Shown: positions 8,597 to 17,151 of the stretch, piece after piece
Layout: each line of letters opens with the position of its first letter
How positions within the stretch are numbered: position 1 is the first letter of the stretch
From: Nitrospirillum amazonense
GTDB lineage: Bacteria > Pseudomonadota > Alphaproteobacteria > Azospirillales > Azospirillaceae
NCBI RefSeq assembly: GCF_007828045.1
Contig: NZ_VITN01000004.1
Span: forward strand, 186,001-250,000
Length of the DNA stretch: 64,000 bases
Direction of reading: 5' to 3'
Program-made: the position numbers and the translations under genes
Notes under the pieces: generated by a model
What the model was told of the DNA's origin: nothing
Seen by the model: the letters and a program-made list of their open reading frames with translations, nothing else
The model's database searches: none

Positions 8597-9868
8597 TTGA
8601 GCAGCGATATGGATGTGGCGGTCCTGGTGGTGGGGGCCGGCCCCACGGGCCTCGCGCTGGCGGCCATGCTGGGCCGCACCGGCGTGCCCGTGCGGGTGAT
8701 CGACAAGGCGGTGGGGCGCTCACAGCAATCAAAGGCGCTGGGCGTGCACGCCGGCACGCTGGAGGCGTTGTCGGACGTGTTCGGCGTGGGGCTGCCGGCC
8801 CGCATGGTGGCCACGGGCCAGCCGGTGCGCGCGGTGCATTTCCATTTGGGCGACCGCCAGCCCATCGCGGTGGACCTGGGCGGCCTGCCCAGCCCCTACA
8901 ACTTCGTCCTGGTGCTGCCGCAGGGGGAGACGGAACGCCTGCTGGCGGAGCAGGCGGCGGCCTTCAACGTGGCCGTCGACTGGAACCATGAGCTGGCCGC
9001 CCTGCGGCAGGACGGGGACGGCGTGCAGTGCGAGGTGCGCCGCCCCGACGGCGGCATCGAGCTGGTGCGCGCCGCCTATGTCGTCGGCTGCGACGGCGCC
9101 CACAGCGAGGTGCGCCACCAGGTGGGTGCCGGTTTCGCCGGCGGATCCTATCCCGGCACCTTCCTGCTGGCCGACGTGAGCCTGGACTGGGGCCCGGGGT
9201 ATGGGGATTTGGGCCACGACTCCGTGCGCTTCTTCAGCACGGAGGCGGGTGCCATGGCCTTCTTCCCGCTGAAGGATCCGGATCAGGCCACCCTCGGGCC
9301 CACGCTGTGCCGCCTGGTGCTTATCCCCAAGGGCGATGCGCCGGCGGCGGAGGCGGAGGTCGACCTGGCCGTCTTCACCACCCTGGCCCGCGCCGTGTCC
9401 GGCCTGCCCCTGGTGCTGGAGGAGGCGGCGTGGCTGACCCGCTTCACCATCCACCACCGCATGGTGAAGCGGCTGCGCCACGGCCGGGTGTTCCTGGCCG
9501 GCGACGCCGCCCATATCCACAGCGCCGCCGGCGGCCAGGGCATGAACACCGGCATCCAGGACGCGCTGAACCTGGGCGCCCGCCTGACGGAAGCGCTGCG
9601 CCGGGGCCCGCGGGGCAGGAAGGACGAGGGCGTGCTGGACCGCTACGCCCAGGACCGTCTGCCCGTGGCGCGCGGCGTGCTGCGGGGCACAGACCTGATT
9701 TCCCGCGTGGGCCTGCTGGCCGACGGCTGGTGGGGCCGGCTGCTGCGCCGCCACATCCTGCCCCTGGTCATCGGCACCCCGTTCCTGCGGCGGCGCATCG
9801 CGCTGACCCTGTCGCAACTGCCGGTGTCGCGCCAGGAACGGCCGGTGCGGCTGGCGGCGCTGGACTAA
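8597..9868 (+). CDS. FAD-dependent aromatic monooxygenase (PheA/TfdB/UbiH-like)
   Basis: A 423-residue flavoprotein hydroxylase. The N-terminal Rossmann motif is VLVVGAGPTGLALAAMLGR. The middle DG motif is VVGCDGAHSEVRHQ. The FAD ribityl-binding motif is VFLAGDAAHIHSAAGGQGMN. These define the NAD(P)H-dependent single-component aromatic hydroxylase family; the substrate is unknown. The start is TTG 8597, with GGAGGA 7 nt upstream; ATG 8609 is the alternative. The gene overlaps the convergent WYL regulator by 4 bp. In Streptomyces a flavin hydroxylase acts with a type III polyketide synthase and a methyltransferase; such a pair lies 24 kb away, but a link is speculative. Confidence 0.87.
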   Translation: MSSDMDVAVLVVGAGPTGLALAAMLGRTGVPVRVIDKAVGRSQQSKALGVHAGTLEALSDVFGVGLPARMVATGQPVRAVHFHLGDRQPIAVDLGGLPSPYNFVLVLPQGETERLLAEQAAAFNVAVDWNHELAALRQDGDGVQCEVRRPDGGIELVRAAYVVGCDGAHSEVRHQVGAGFAGGSYPGTFLLADVSLDWGPGYGDLGHDSVRFFSTEAGAMAFFPLKDPDQATLGPTLCRLVLIPKGDAPAAEAEVDLAVFTTLARAVSGLPLVLEEAAWLTRFTIHHRMVKRLRHGRVFLAGDAAHIHSAAGGQGMNTGIQDALNLGARLTEALRRGPRGRKDEGVLDRYAQDRLPVARGVLRGTDLISRVGLLADGWWGRLLRRHILPLVIGTPFLRRRIALTLSQLPVSRQERPVRLAALD

Positions 9869-10578
9869 ACCCCGCTGCCGGCCATTTCCCGCGCCACCGC
9901 CTCGCCCTTGGCGCGGCGGAAGTCGACCAGGCGCTTGCCCGGCTCATCCCGGAAGGTCTGGTCCAGCACCTCCGAAGCCCGCAGGCGGTCCAAGCGGAAG
10001 CAGCGGAAGTCCGCCTTCAATTCGCACCAGGCAATCAGCAGCCACACAGGCCCGAAGAAGCTGAGCGACAGGGGACGCACCGATCGCTCGCTCAGGGTGC
10101 CATTCAGGGTTTCGTAGGTGATGCGCAGGTACTGCCGCCGCTGGGCAGCGCGCTTCAACTGCAGCAGGTCCACCGCAGGCGGGTGGCGGCTCACCCAAGG
10201 GGGTGCCCACAGGATCTCCCGCGCCGCGCTGTCGCGGGCAGCCTTGGGCAGCACGGCCCGGATCTTGGTCAGCGCCATCTCCGCCTGCGCCGCCAGGGCG
10301 CCGTCGCTCCAGATGCTCAGCACCCGGGCGCCGAAGGCCAGGATCTCCGCCTCGTCCTCCGTCAGGGTCAGGGGTGGCAGGAAATAGCCCTGGCCAAGGC
10401 TGAAGCCCACGCCGGCCTCGCCCCGGATGGGGACACCGGCGGCCAGCAGCGCCTCGATGTCGCGATAAACCGTGCGGGCCGAAACCTCCAAAACCTCCGC
10501 CAGGGTGGCCGCCGTTACCACCGGGCGGCCTCGCAGCAGGTCCAGCAGGATCAACAACCTTTCCGCGCGACGCGCCAT
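9865..10578 (-). CDS. HTH/WYL-domain transcriptional regulator (YafY-like)
   Basis: A 237-residue regulator. The N-terminal winged helix (LLILLDLLRGRPVVTAATLAEVLEVSARTVYRDIEALLAAGVPI) is a DeoR/YafY-type domain, followed by GYFLPPLTLTEDEAEIL. A WYL-like ligand-sensing region follows (YLRITYETLNG, RSVRPLSLSFFGPVWLLIAWCELKADFRCFRLDRL). The gene is convergent with the flavin monooxygenase, overlapping by 4 bp, and divergent from the DUF4287 gene. A role in regulating either neighbour is possible but not shown by the sequence. Confidence 0.9.
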   Translation of the reverse strand: MARRAERLLILLDLLRGRPVVTAATLAEVLEVSARTVYRDIEALLAAGVPIRGEAGVGFSLGQGYFLPPLTLTEDEAEILAFGARVLSIWSDGALAAQAEMALTKIRAVLPKAARDSAAREILWAPPWVSRHPPAVDLLQLKRAAQRRQYLRITYETLNGTLSERSVRPLSLSFFGPVWLLIAWCELKADFRCFRLDRLRASEVLDQTFRDEPGKRLVDFRRAKGEAVAREMAGSGV

Positions 10579-10682
10579 CTTGCCACCATGCTGTCAACAG
10601 GCTGACCATAGAATGCATGACGGCGCCGCCCCCGGGGAAGATGGGGCGGATGCTGGAACCAGGGACAAAGGGAGGGGCGGCC

Positions 10683-11240
10683 ATGGCGTCGGTGGAAGAC
10701 GCGATCGCGACAATGGAACGGAACATCGAGGCGGCGTCGGGGCAGCCGGTGGCCGTGTGGGTGGGACGCATTCGGGCGCAGGGCCTGACCAAGCACGGGG
10801 ACATGGTGACTTGGCTGAAAGCGGAACATGGCTTCGGCCACGGCTATGCCAACCATGTCGCCAAGCGCGCCTTGGCTGACGCCGCACCGCGCTCGACCGA
10901 CGATCCTGTGGCGCACTTGTTTGAGGTCAAGGCGGGGCTGCGCCCCCTCTACGACGCGCTGGTCGCGGCGGTGATGGCGTTCGGCCCCGATGTCGAGGTG
11001 GCGCCCAAGAAGGCCAATGTCAGCATCCGCCGGCGCAAGCAGTTCGCCTTGATCCAGCCGTCGACACGCAACCGCCTGGACCTGGGGCTGGTGTTGAAGG
11101 CCCGTCCGCCGGAAGGCCGGCTGGAGGCGTCGGGCAGCTTCAACGCCATGTTCACTCATCGGGTGAAGTTGGAGGCCGTGGCTGACCTGGATGCCGAAGT
11201 GCTGGGGTGGCTGAAGGAGGCTTACGATGAGGCGGTTTGA
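10683..11240 (+). CDS. DUF4287/DUF5655 protein
   Basis: A 185-residue cytosolic protein with a DUF4287-like N-terminal half (GLTKHGDMVTWLKAEHGFGHGYAN) and a DUF5655-like C-terminal half (FGPDVEVAPKKANVSIRRRKQFALIQPS, then RLEASGSFNAMFTHRV). The function of these domains is unknown. ATG 10683 is chosen over an in-frame ATG at 10617 because GGGAGG precedes it at good spacing and the conserved region starts there. The next gene begins within its last codons (overlap 11227-11240), so the two are probably translationally coupled. Confidence 0.85.
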   Translation: MASVEDAIATMERNIEAASGQPVAVWVGRIRAQGLTKHGDMVTWLKAEHGFGHGYANHVAKRALADAAPRSTDDPVAHLFEVKAGLRPLYDALVAAVMAFGPDVEVAPKKANVSIRRRKQFALIQPSTRNRLDLGLVLKARPPEGRLEASGSFNAMFTHRVKLEAVADLDAEVLGWLKEAYDEAV

Positions 11241-11736
11241 GCGGGGATTGGCCGCGGCCGCGCTGGCGGCGATGACATTGATGCCCCAGGCGAAAGCGGC
11301 GGAGTCGCTGGCGGCCCTCTCCTTCCTGGTGGGCGAGCGCGTTGCCGACTCCGTTCCTGGTGGGCGGCCCAACCAAGGGGGCACGTCTGAGATCAGGCCC
11401 GACCTGAACGGCAGCCTGCTGGTGCGTCGTGACCGCACCCACATGGCTGAGGGCGGCGACCTGGACATGCTCATGACCATGTATGCGGAGGGCGGACGCT
11501 TGCGCGCCGATTTCTTCGACACGGCTGGGCACGTCATCCACTATCACGTGACGGAACTGGCGCCGGGCCGGCGCGTCCAGTTCACCAGCGATCCGGCGCC
11601 AACGGCCCCCACCTTCCGCCTGACATATGAGGGGCTGGCGGGCGGCCGCCTGGCCGTCCGGTTCGAGATCGCGCCGCCGGGGCCGCAACCGTCCTTCACG
11701 CTGTTCACCGAGGGGACCTTGTCGCCGGCGCCGTGA
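11227..11736 (+). CDS. Secreted DUF1579-like beta-barrel protein
   Basis: A 169-residue exported protein. The signal peptide covers about residues 1-24 (RGLAAAALAAMTLMPQAKA, then AES). The mature part opens with LSFLVGERVADS and continues in short beta strands, resembling lipocalin-like DUF1579 proteins (usual motif FLVGEW), though the tryptophan is missing. Its ATG overlaps the end of the DUF4287 gene. No catalytic motif is visible; the function is unknown. Confidence 0.6.
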   Translation: MRRFERGLAAAALAAMTLMPQAKAAESLAALSFLVGERVADSVPGGRPNQGGTSEIRPDLNGSLLVRRDRTHMAEGGDLDMLMTMYAEGGRLRADFFDTAGHVIHYHVTELAPGRRVQFTSDPAPTAPTFRLTYEGLAGGRLAVRFEIAPPGPQPSFTLFTEGTLSPAP

Positions 11737-11865
11737 TAAGCGCTGTCGAGGCGGTTCCATCCCCCTTCCGCGCATGCCCGCCCGCCCGTCGGCGGCGCTT
11801 TGATCCGGCGGGGGGCCTGAGTATACAGGAAGGGTGCGGTGCCCTAGCGACAGGATGGCATACCG

Positions 11866-12369
11866 GTGGTCAGACGTGTCTATTCCCGCAAGGAAGTGGT
11901 GGGCCTGCTGGACGCGTTGGAGCGCCAGGCGCGCGAATCCACCCAGCTGGCCAAGCAGGCTGAAGCCGCCGCCGCCCGCGACAGCTTCGAGGCCTACAAC
12001 GCCTTCCGCAACAAGGTGGGGGAGTTCCGCGCCCTGTGCATCCTGGTGGAAGGCCGCCTGCGCAGCATGGACGGTCCGGTGGATGACGTGCGCGAGCGCT
12101 ACGCCCAGCTGGACACCCTGATGCTGAGCCTGCTGGTGCGGGCCAGCATGCGCTTTTTCTTCGTGCTGTCGGCCAAGACCGTGCTGCCCCTGGGCGCCCG
12201 CGAAATCTTCGTGACGGAGTTGCGCAGCCTCTATGAGGCCAGCGAGAAGCTGCGTAAGCCCGAATATGCCAGCCGCCTGAACGAATCGATCCGCAGCGAG
12301 CTTGAGACGGCCGAGATGATCCTGGAAGAGATCATCGACAAGGCCCCGTCCATGCTGCAGTTCAGCTGA
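11866..12369 (+). CDS. Conserved hypothetical helical protein
   Basis: A 167-residue, almost wholly alpha-helical soluble protein (RVYSRKEVVGLLDALERQ through ELETAEMILEEIIDKAPSML). It is rich in Glu, Arg and Leu with coiled-coil-like heptads and has no cysteine-based or catalytic motif. The GTG start at 11866 has AGGA about 10 nt upstream. It is followed within 40 nt by the convergent DUF2189 gene; TTTTTT after the stop, with a weak 4-bp hairpin over the last codons, may end transcription. I do not recognise the family. Confidence 0.7.
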   Translation: MVRRVYSRKEVVGLLDALERQARESTQLAKQAEAAAARDSFEAYNAFRNKVGEFRALCILVEGRLRSMDGPVDDVRERYAQLDTLMLSLLVRASMRFFFVLSAKTVLPLGAREIFVTELRSLYEASEKLRKPEYASRLNESIRSELETAEMILEEIIDKAPSMLQFS

Positions 12370-12394
12370 GTTTTTTGACCTTCCAAGCCTCGCT

Positions 12395-13216
12395 TCATGC
12401 CTTCGGCGTGACCGGGGTGATCGCGGCGGGCAGCCGCACCACGTCGCGGTAGGCGTGCCAGCTGGCGTGGCCGATGAGGGGAAGCAGCGGCACCAGGCCG
12501 ATGAACAGCGTGACCATGCCCAGCGCGACGGCCCCCGCGATCAGGGCGGCCCACAGCAGCATGGCGCGGGGGCTGGCGCGCACCGCCGTGATGCTGGTGG
12601 CGACGGCGGTGAGGACGCCGACGTCGCGGTCCAGCAGCAGGGGCAGGGTCACCACGCTGATGGTGAAGGTGGCCAGCGCCAGGGCGGCGCCCAGCAGGGT
12701 GCCGACGATCAGGAAGGGCAGGGCCGCCGGGGTCAGCAGCACGGCGGCCAAGCCGTCCGGCGGCACATGCACATCGCCCAGCATCAGGGCGTAGAGCAGG
12801 GTGGCCAGGCGCACCCAGAACAGGTGCATCAGCAGCAGCACCACGCCGAAGGCGCCGATGGCGGACAGATTGCCGCGCCAGGCGTTCAGGCAGGCGGCGG
12901 CGTCGGGCGGCAGCCCCCGTTCCCGCCGGCGCGACGCCTCGTAGAAGGTGACCGACAGCAGGGGCGCCAGCAGCATGAAGCCGCCGGTGAGCGGCAACAG
13001 CAGGGCCAGCCAGCCGTCCAGGATGGCCACGGCCGTGGCGAAGAAGCCCACCGCCGCCAGTATCAGGCCGTAGCCCAGGCTGATGGGGGGCGTCGCGGCC
13101 ATGTCGTCCCACCCCAGCCGCAGCCAGTGCCAGGGCCGGTCCATCGGCACCCGCCGCACCGCGGGCGAGGGGTGGGTGAAAACCGGAATCAGGGTTCCGT
13201 CCGTCATCGCCGTCAT
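12395..13216 (-). CDS. DUF2189 integral membrane protein
   Basis: About 273 residues with six predicted membrane helices (for example [47 protein letters not shown], and the C-terminal [38 protein letters not shown]). The run [12 protein letters not shown] followed by AVATSITAV and the WHAYRD ending are typical of DUF2189, whose function is unknown. ATG 13216 is preferred; GTG 13291 would add 25 unconserved residues. Its upstream region is shared with ccoN, including the FNR-type box, so oxygen control is possible. A paralogue lies at 45748-46617. Confidence 0.82.
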   Translation of the reverse strand: MTAMTDGTLIPVFTHPSPAVRRVPMDRPWHWLRLGWDDMAATPPISLGYGLILAAVGFFATAVAILDGWLALLLPLTGGFMLLAPLLSVTFYEASRRRERGLPPDAAACLNAWRGNLSAIGAFGVVLLLMHLFWVRLATLLYALMLGDVHVPPDGLAAVLLTPAALPFLIVGTLLGAALALATFTISVVTLPLLLDRDVGVLTAVATSITAVRASPRAMLLWAALIAGAVALGMVTLFIGLVPLLPLIGHASWHAYRDVVRLPAAITPVTPKA

Positions 13217-13326
13217 GGCCTTGTGCCGCTCCGCCCAGGGGTTGCAACGCCAACCGCGTTCCGGAGGCCTTCTTGCCGGGCCTTCCGTCACTCACCCAAC
13301 CATACGCCAAGTTGATGGATGGCGGC

Positions 13327-13340
13327 TTGACGCAGGTCAA
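13327..13340 (+). promoter_or_regulatory. FNR/FixK-type box upstream of ccoN
   Basis: TTGACGCAGGTCAA is a perfect dyad (TTGAC-N4-GTCAA) matching the Anr/FNR/FixK operator. It lies in the divergent interval between the DUF2189 gene and ccoNOQP, 175 nt before the ccoN start, and is the expected switch for low-oxygen induction of cbb3 oxidase. Confidence 0.8.
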
Positions 13341-13391
13341 TGCGGCAGGGTGTGCCCACCATCACAGTGCCGACGCTGAGGAGCATCGGCC

Positions 13392-13483
13392 CCGTCGCCC
13401 GACGGACACCGCCTGGGAAACCAGGCCCGCCGATGCCCGCAATCGTTGTCTTAAGAGACGAGGTCCGGGGTTCAACCCGGGCC
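13392..13483 (+). promoter_or_regulatory. Hairpin-rich leader of ccoN
   Basis: Several stems lie in tandem between the FNR box and ccoN. CCGTC/GACGG spans 13392-13405. GCCTGG-GAAA-CCAGGC (13411-13426) is a 6-bp stem closed by a GNRA tetraloop. A short GTCT/AGAC stem lies near 13448-13459. GGTCCGGG/CCCGGGCC (13462-13483) has loop GTTCAA. None has a following T-run. This looks like a structured 5' UTR rather than a terminator; no known riboswitch is recognised. Confidence 0.45.
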
Positions 13484-13515
13484 CCTGCCGCTTGAGCCCA
13501 TATTCGGGGGGTGTC

Positions 13516-14997
13516 ATGAGTGTAGCGGTTTCCGGGGGGGTGCCCATCACGGCGGCCCGTCCCGCCAGCCGGGAAGCCTATGTGGAGGATGTGGTCCGCG
13601 CGTTCACCATCGCGACCATGTTCTGGGGCATCGCCGCCTTCACGGTCGGCGTCCTCATTGCCTTTCAGTTGGCGTTTCCCGCGCTGAATTTCGGTTTGGA
13701 ATGGACCAGCTTCGGCCGCGTGCGGCCGCTGCACACGTCCGCGGCCATCTTCGCCTTCGGCGGCAACGCGCTGCTGGGCACCTCCTTCTTCGTGGTCCAG
13801 CGCACGTGCCGCGCCCCCCTGTTCGGCGGCGCGCTGCCGGCCTGGTTCATCTTCTGGGGCTACCAGCTGTTCATCGTGCTGGCCGGCACGGGCTATCTGA
13901 TGGGTATCACCCAGGGCAAGGAATATGCTGAGCCCGAGTGGTACACCGACCTGTGGCTGACCATCGTCTGGGTCGCGTACCTGATCGTGTTCGCCGGCAC
14001 GCTGATCAAGCGGCGTGAGCCGCACATCTACGTGGCCAACTGGTTCTACCTGGCGTTCATCATCACCATCGCCATGCTGCACATCGTCAACAACCTGGCG
14101 GTGCCCGTCAGCTTCACCGGCACGAAGAGCTACGGCGCCTTCGCCGGCGTGCAGGACGCGATGATCCAGTGGTGGTACGGCCACAACGCGGTGGGCTTCT
14201 TCCTGACCGCCGGTTTCCTGGGCATGATGTACTACTTCATCCCCAAGGCGGCGGAGCGGCCGGTTTACTCCTACCGCCTGTCCATCATCCACTTCTGGGC
14301 CCTGATCTTCCTCTACATCTGGGCCGGTCCGCACCACCTGCACTACACGGCCCTGCCGGACTGGACGCAGACCCTGGGCATGGTGTTCTCCATCATGCTG
14401 TGGATGCCCAGTTGGGGCGGCATGATCAACGGCATCATGACCCTGTCGGGCGCCTGGGACAAACTGCGCACCAACCCGTCCCTGCGCTTCACGGTCACCG
14501 CCGTCGCCTTCTACGGCATGAGCACCTTCGAAGGCCCGGTCATGTCGATCAAGCCGGTGAACGCGCTCAGCCACTACACCGACTGGACCATCGGCCACGT
14601 GCACTCCGGCGCCCTGGGCTGGGTCGCCTTCGTCACCTTCGGCGCCCTGTACTACCTGGTGCCGGTGCTGTGGCGGCGTAAGGGGCTGTGGAGCCAGACG
14701 CTGGTGGAATGGCACTTCTGGACCGCCACCCTGGGCATCGTGCTCTACATTACCTCCATGTGGGTGTCGGGCATCATGCAGGGCCTGATGTGGCGCGCCT
14801 ACGACGACATGGGCTTCCTGCAGTACTCGTTCGTCGAGACGGTGGCCGCCATGCACCCCTACTACATCATCCGCGGCATGGGCGGCGTCCTGTTCCTGAC
14901 CGGCGCCATCATCATGGCCTTCAACATGTTCCGCACCATCAAGCATGGCCAGCCGCTGGCGGAAGACCGGCCCGCGGGCCTGGTCGCGGCCGAGTGA
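13516..14997 (+). CDS. ccoN: cbb3-type cytochrome c oxidase subunit I
   Basis: A 493-residue haem-copper oxidase catalytic subunit with about twelve membrane helices. Haem and copper ligand histidines are visible in [16 protein letters not shown] (low-spin haem), [18 protein letters not shown] (CuB), [13 protein letters not shown], and [14 protein letters not shown]. It reduces O2 to water with high affinity at the inner membrane and pumps protons. ATG 13516 follows a G-rich ribosome site; the open frame upstream lies in the promoter and leader region. First gene of ccoNOQP, under the FNR-type box at 13327. Confidence 0.97.
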   Translation: MSVAVSGGVPITAARPASREAYVEDVVRAFTIATMFWGIAAFTVGVLIAFQLAFPALNFGLEWTSFGRVRPLHTSAAIFAFGGNALLGTSFFVVQRTCRAPLFGGALPAWFIFWGYQLFIVLAGTGYLMGITQGKEYAEPEWYTDLWLTIVWVAYLIVFAGTLIKRREPHIYVANWFYLAFIITIAMLHIVNNLAVPVSFTGTKSYGAFAGVQDAMIQWWYGHNAVGFFLTAGFLGMMYYFIPKAAERPVYSYRLSIIHFWALIFLYIWAGPHHLHYTALPDWTQTLGMVFSIMLWMPSWGGMINGIMTLSGAWDKLRTNPSLRFTVTAVAFYGMSTFEGPVMSIKPVNALSHYTDWTIGHVHSGALGWVAFVTFGALYYLVPVLWRRKGLWSQTLVEWHFWTATLGIVLYITSMWVSGIMQGLMWRAYDDMGFLQYSFVETVAAMHPYYIIRGMGGVLFLTGAIIMAFNMFRTIKHGQPLAEDRPAGLVAAE

Positions 14998-15012
14998 GCG
15001 GAGGGACCGAAA

Positions 15013-15738
15013 ATGAAATTCTCTCACGCCATCGTCGAAAAGAACGTCGTCATCCTGGCGCTGCTGACCCTGATCACCGTGTCCATCGGTGGCCTGGTGC
15101 AGATCGTGCCCCTGTTCTCCATCGAAACCACGATCGAGCGGGTGGGCGGGGTGCGCCCCTACACCCCGCTGGAGCAGATGGGCCGCAACATCTACATCCG
15201 CGAGGGCTGCTACGTCTGCCACAGCCAGCAGATCCGCACCTTCCGTGATGAGGTGGAGCGCTATGGCCCCTACAGCCTGGCGGCGGAAAGCATGTACGAC
15301 CATCCCTTCCAGTGGGGGTCCAAGCGTATCGGTCCGGATCTAGCCCGCGTCGGCGGCAAGTATTCCAACGACTGGCACGTCGCCCACCTGAAGGACCCGC
15401 GCGCCGTGGTGCCGGAATCGATCATGCCGACCTACGCCTTCCTGGCCAGCCGTCCGCTGTCGGTGCCCAACATCCAGGATCACCTGAAGACCCTGCGCAC
15501 CGTGGGCGTTCCCTACACGGACGACATGATCGCCAATGCCGCCGCCGACCTGAAGGCCCAGGCCGATCCGGACGCCGACGCCAGCGGCTTGCTGAAGCGG
15601 TACCCGAAGGCGGTAGTGGGCAAGTTCAACACCGAAAGCCCCGAGCTGACGGAGATGGACGCCCTGGTCGCCTACCTGCAGATGCTGGGCACGCTGGTCG
15701 AGTTCAGCAAGCTGCAGCCCGAAGACCTGCACCAGTGA
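15013..15738 (+). CDS. ccoO: cbb3-type cytochrome c oxidase subunit II (monohaem)
   Basis: A 241-residue subunit with one N-terminal membrane anchor ([24 protein letters not shown]) and a periplasmic cytochrome c domain with haem motif CYVCHSQQ and the later axial methionine region [10 protein letters not shown]. The stretch [26 protein letters not shown] is highly characteristic of CcoO. GGAGGG lies 7 nt before ATG 15013, and the gap to ccoN is only 15 nt. It passes electrons from CcoP towards CcoN. Confidence 0.97.
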   Translation: MKFSHAIVEKNVVILALLTLITVSIGGLVQIVPLFSIETTIERVGGVRPYTPLEQMGRNIYIREGCYVCHSQQIRTFRDEVERYGPYSLAAESMYDHPFQWGSKRIGPDLARVGGKYSNDWHVAHLKDPRAVVPESIMPTYAFLASRPLSVPNIQDHLKTLRTVGVPYTDDMIANAAADLKAQADPDADASGLLKRYPKAVVGKFNTESPELTEMDALVAYLQMLGTLVEFSKLQPEDLHQ

Positions 15739-15748
15739 GGGGGATGCC

Positions 15749-15943
15749 ATGGAAGAGTTCCACGCCCTGATCTCGCAGGTTTGGCTGCTGTGGTTCGTGG
15801 CCTTGTTCAGCGGCATCGGCATCTGGGCCTACTGGCCCTCGCGCCGCCGCCGCCTGGACGAGTGCGCCCGTATCCCGCTGCTGGATGACGCCGACCACCC
15901 CCTGCCTGCACGGCGGCGGTCGGTGCCGACTATGAAAGGCTGA
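15749..15943 (+). CDS. ccoQ: cbb3-type oxidase small subunit
   Basis: A 64-residue protein with a single membrane helix (QVWLLWFVALFSGIGIWAYW) followed by a basic, cytoplasmic tail (RRRR). Size, topology and position between ccoO and ccoP fit CcoQ (FixQ), which stabilises the oxidase complex. GGGGG precedes ATG 15749. Sequence conservation of this subunit is low, so synteny carries most of the weight. Confidence 0.88.
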   Translation: MEEFHALISQVWLLWFVALFSGIGIWAYWPSRRRRLDECARIPLLDDADHPLPARRRSVPTMKG

Positions 15944-15952
15944 GGTCCCCCC

Positions 15953-16846
15953 ATGTCGACCAACACTGACAACCATGCCCATGCGGGCAGGGAAAAAGAC
16001 GCCCATACGGGCCGGGAGACCACCGGCCATGAATGGGACGGCATCAAGGAGCTGAACACGCCGCTGCCCAAATGGTGGCTGTACACCTTCTACGCCTGTA
16101 TCGCCTTCGCCCTGGTCTACACCGTGCTGTATCCCGCCTGGCCGTCCTTGCACTCCCACACCAAGGGCGTGCTGGGCTGGACCCGGCGTGACACGGTGAA
16201 GTCCGAGCTGGACACCCGCCAGCAGGCGCTGGCGCCCTTGAAGGCCAAGCTGCTGGCCACGCCCATCGGCGAGGTGGAGAAGGATCCGGAACTGCGCGGC
16301 TACGTGCAGGCCGCCGGCCACATCGCCTTCGCCGAGAACTGCGCCGCCTGCCACGGCGCCGGCGGCGCCGGGGGCAAGGGCTTCCCCAACCTGGCCGACG
16401 ATGATTGGCTGTGGGGTGGCACGCCGGAGCAGATCCTGCAGACCGTCACCTACGGCGTGCGCAATTCCAACCCGGACTCCCGGGTGTCGGACATGCCGCG
16501 CTTCGGCGCCGATGGCCTGCTGACCAAAGAGCAGATCAACGACGTGGCGGAATATGTGCTGAGCCTGTCGAACACCGGTACGGACAAGGCGGCCGCCGGC
16601 CGTGGCGCCCAGGTGTTCGCGGACAACTGCGCCGCCTGCCACGGTGAAAAGGGCGACGGCAACCCCGACGTGGGCGCCCCCCGCCTGAACGACGCCATCT
16701 GGCTCTATGGCGGGGACAAGGCCACGGTCGTCCAGACCATCACCTACGCCCGGCGTGGCAGCATGCCGGCATGGAGCGAGCGCCTGGATCCCGCCACTGT
16801 CAAGCTGTTGGCCGCTTACGTGCACACCCTGGGCGGTGGGAAGTAA
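15953..16846 (+). CDS. ccoP: cbb3-type cytochrome c oxidase subunit III (dihaem)
   Basis: A 297-residue dihaem cytochrome. After a cytoplasmic N terminus with HEWDGIKELNTPLPKWWLYTFY, a hallmark of CcoP, one membrane helix leads into two periplasmic cytochrome c domains, each with CAACHG, and with axial methionines in the VSDMPRF and GSMPAW regions. It accepts electrons from the periplasmic cytochrome c pool. It starts 9 nt after ccoQ and ends ccoNOQP; a strong terminator lies 80 nt downstream. Confidence 0.97.
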   Translation: MSTNTDNHAHAGREKDAHTGRETTGHEWDGIKELNTPLPKWWLYTFYACIAFALVYTVLYPAWPSLHSHTKGVLGWTRRDTVKSELDTRQQALAPLKAKLLATPIGEVEKDPELRGYVQAAGHIAFAENCAACHGAGGAGGKGFPNLADDDWLWGGTPEQILQTVTYGVRNSNPDSRVSDMPRFGADGLLTKEQINDVAEYVLSLSNTGTDKAAAGRGAQVFADNCAACHGEKGDGNPDVGAPRLNDAIWLYGGDKATVVQTITYARRGSMPAWSERLDPATVKLLAAYVHTLGGGK

Positions 16847-16928
16847 GGCCGACGGGGGCGGGACCATCCTTCCCCCCGCCCCCTGACGCCCCTTCCAAGG
16901 GACCCCGCCCAGGGTCCGCACGAGAGAA

Positions 16929-16960
16929 CCCCCGCCGCACCCCATCCGGCGGGGGTTTTT
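16929..16960 (+). terminator. Intrinsic terminator of ccoNOQP
   Basis: CCCCCGCCG (16929-16937), 9-nt loop, CGGCGGGGG (16947-16955), then TTTTT (16956-16960). It cleanly separates the oxidase structural genes from ccoGHIS. Confidence 0.92.
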
Positions 16961-17050
16961 CTTTGCCCGGATCACAGTTGCGGCGCTTTGCAAGCGGTTG
17001 TTTTTACGGCTGTGACCTGCCGTCGCGGCGCGGCAATGGCCGGCGGGCGG

Positions 17051-17064
17051 TTGATCTATCGCAA
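17051..17064 (+). promoter_or_regulatory. Probable FNR/FixK box upstream of ccoG
   Basis: TTGATCTATCGCAA matches the TTGAT-N4-ATCAA consensus at 8 of 10 informative positions and lies 101 nt before the ccoG start. It would give ccoGHIS its own low-oxygen promoter after the ccoP terminator. The rest of the 300-bp interval holds nothing else I can identify. Confidence 0.5.
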
Positions 17065-17151
17065 GGCGAGGGAAGCGGTGCGGGCATAGGGTCCGTCCAT
17101 ATCCGCGTTGGTGGCCCAACAATTGGGGCTCCGCCACGCGGTCGACACGGA

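Noticed and set aside
13462-13483. tRNA T-arm in the ccoN leader (GGTTCAA loop)
   Set aside because: The loop pairs as an 8-bp stem with a 6-nt loop, and no acceptor, D or anticodon arms or CCA end can be found around it.
13288-15303. 671-codon minus-strand frame opposite ccoN-ccoO
   Set aside because: Antisense artefact over well-conserved oxidase genes; His/Gly/Asp/Gln-rich.
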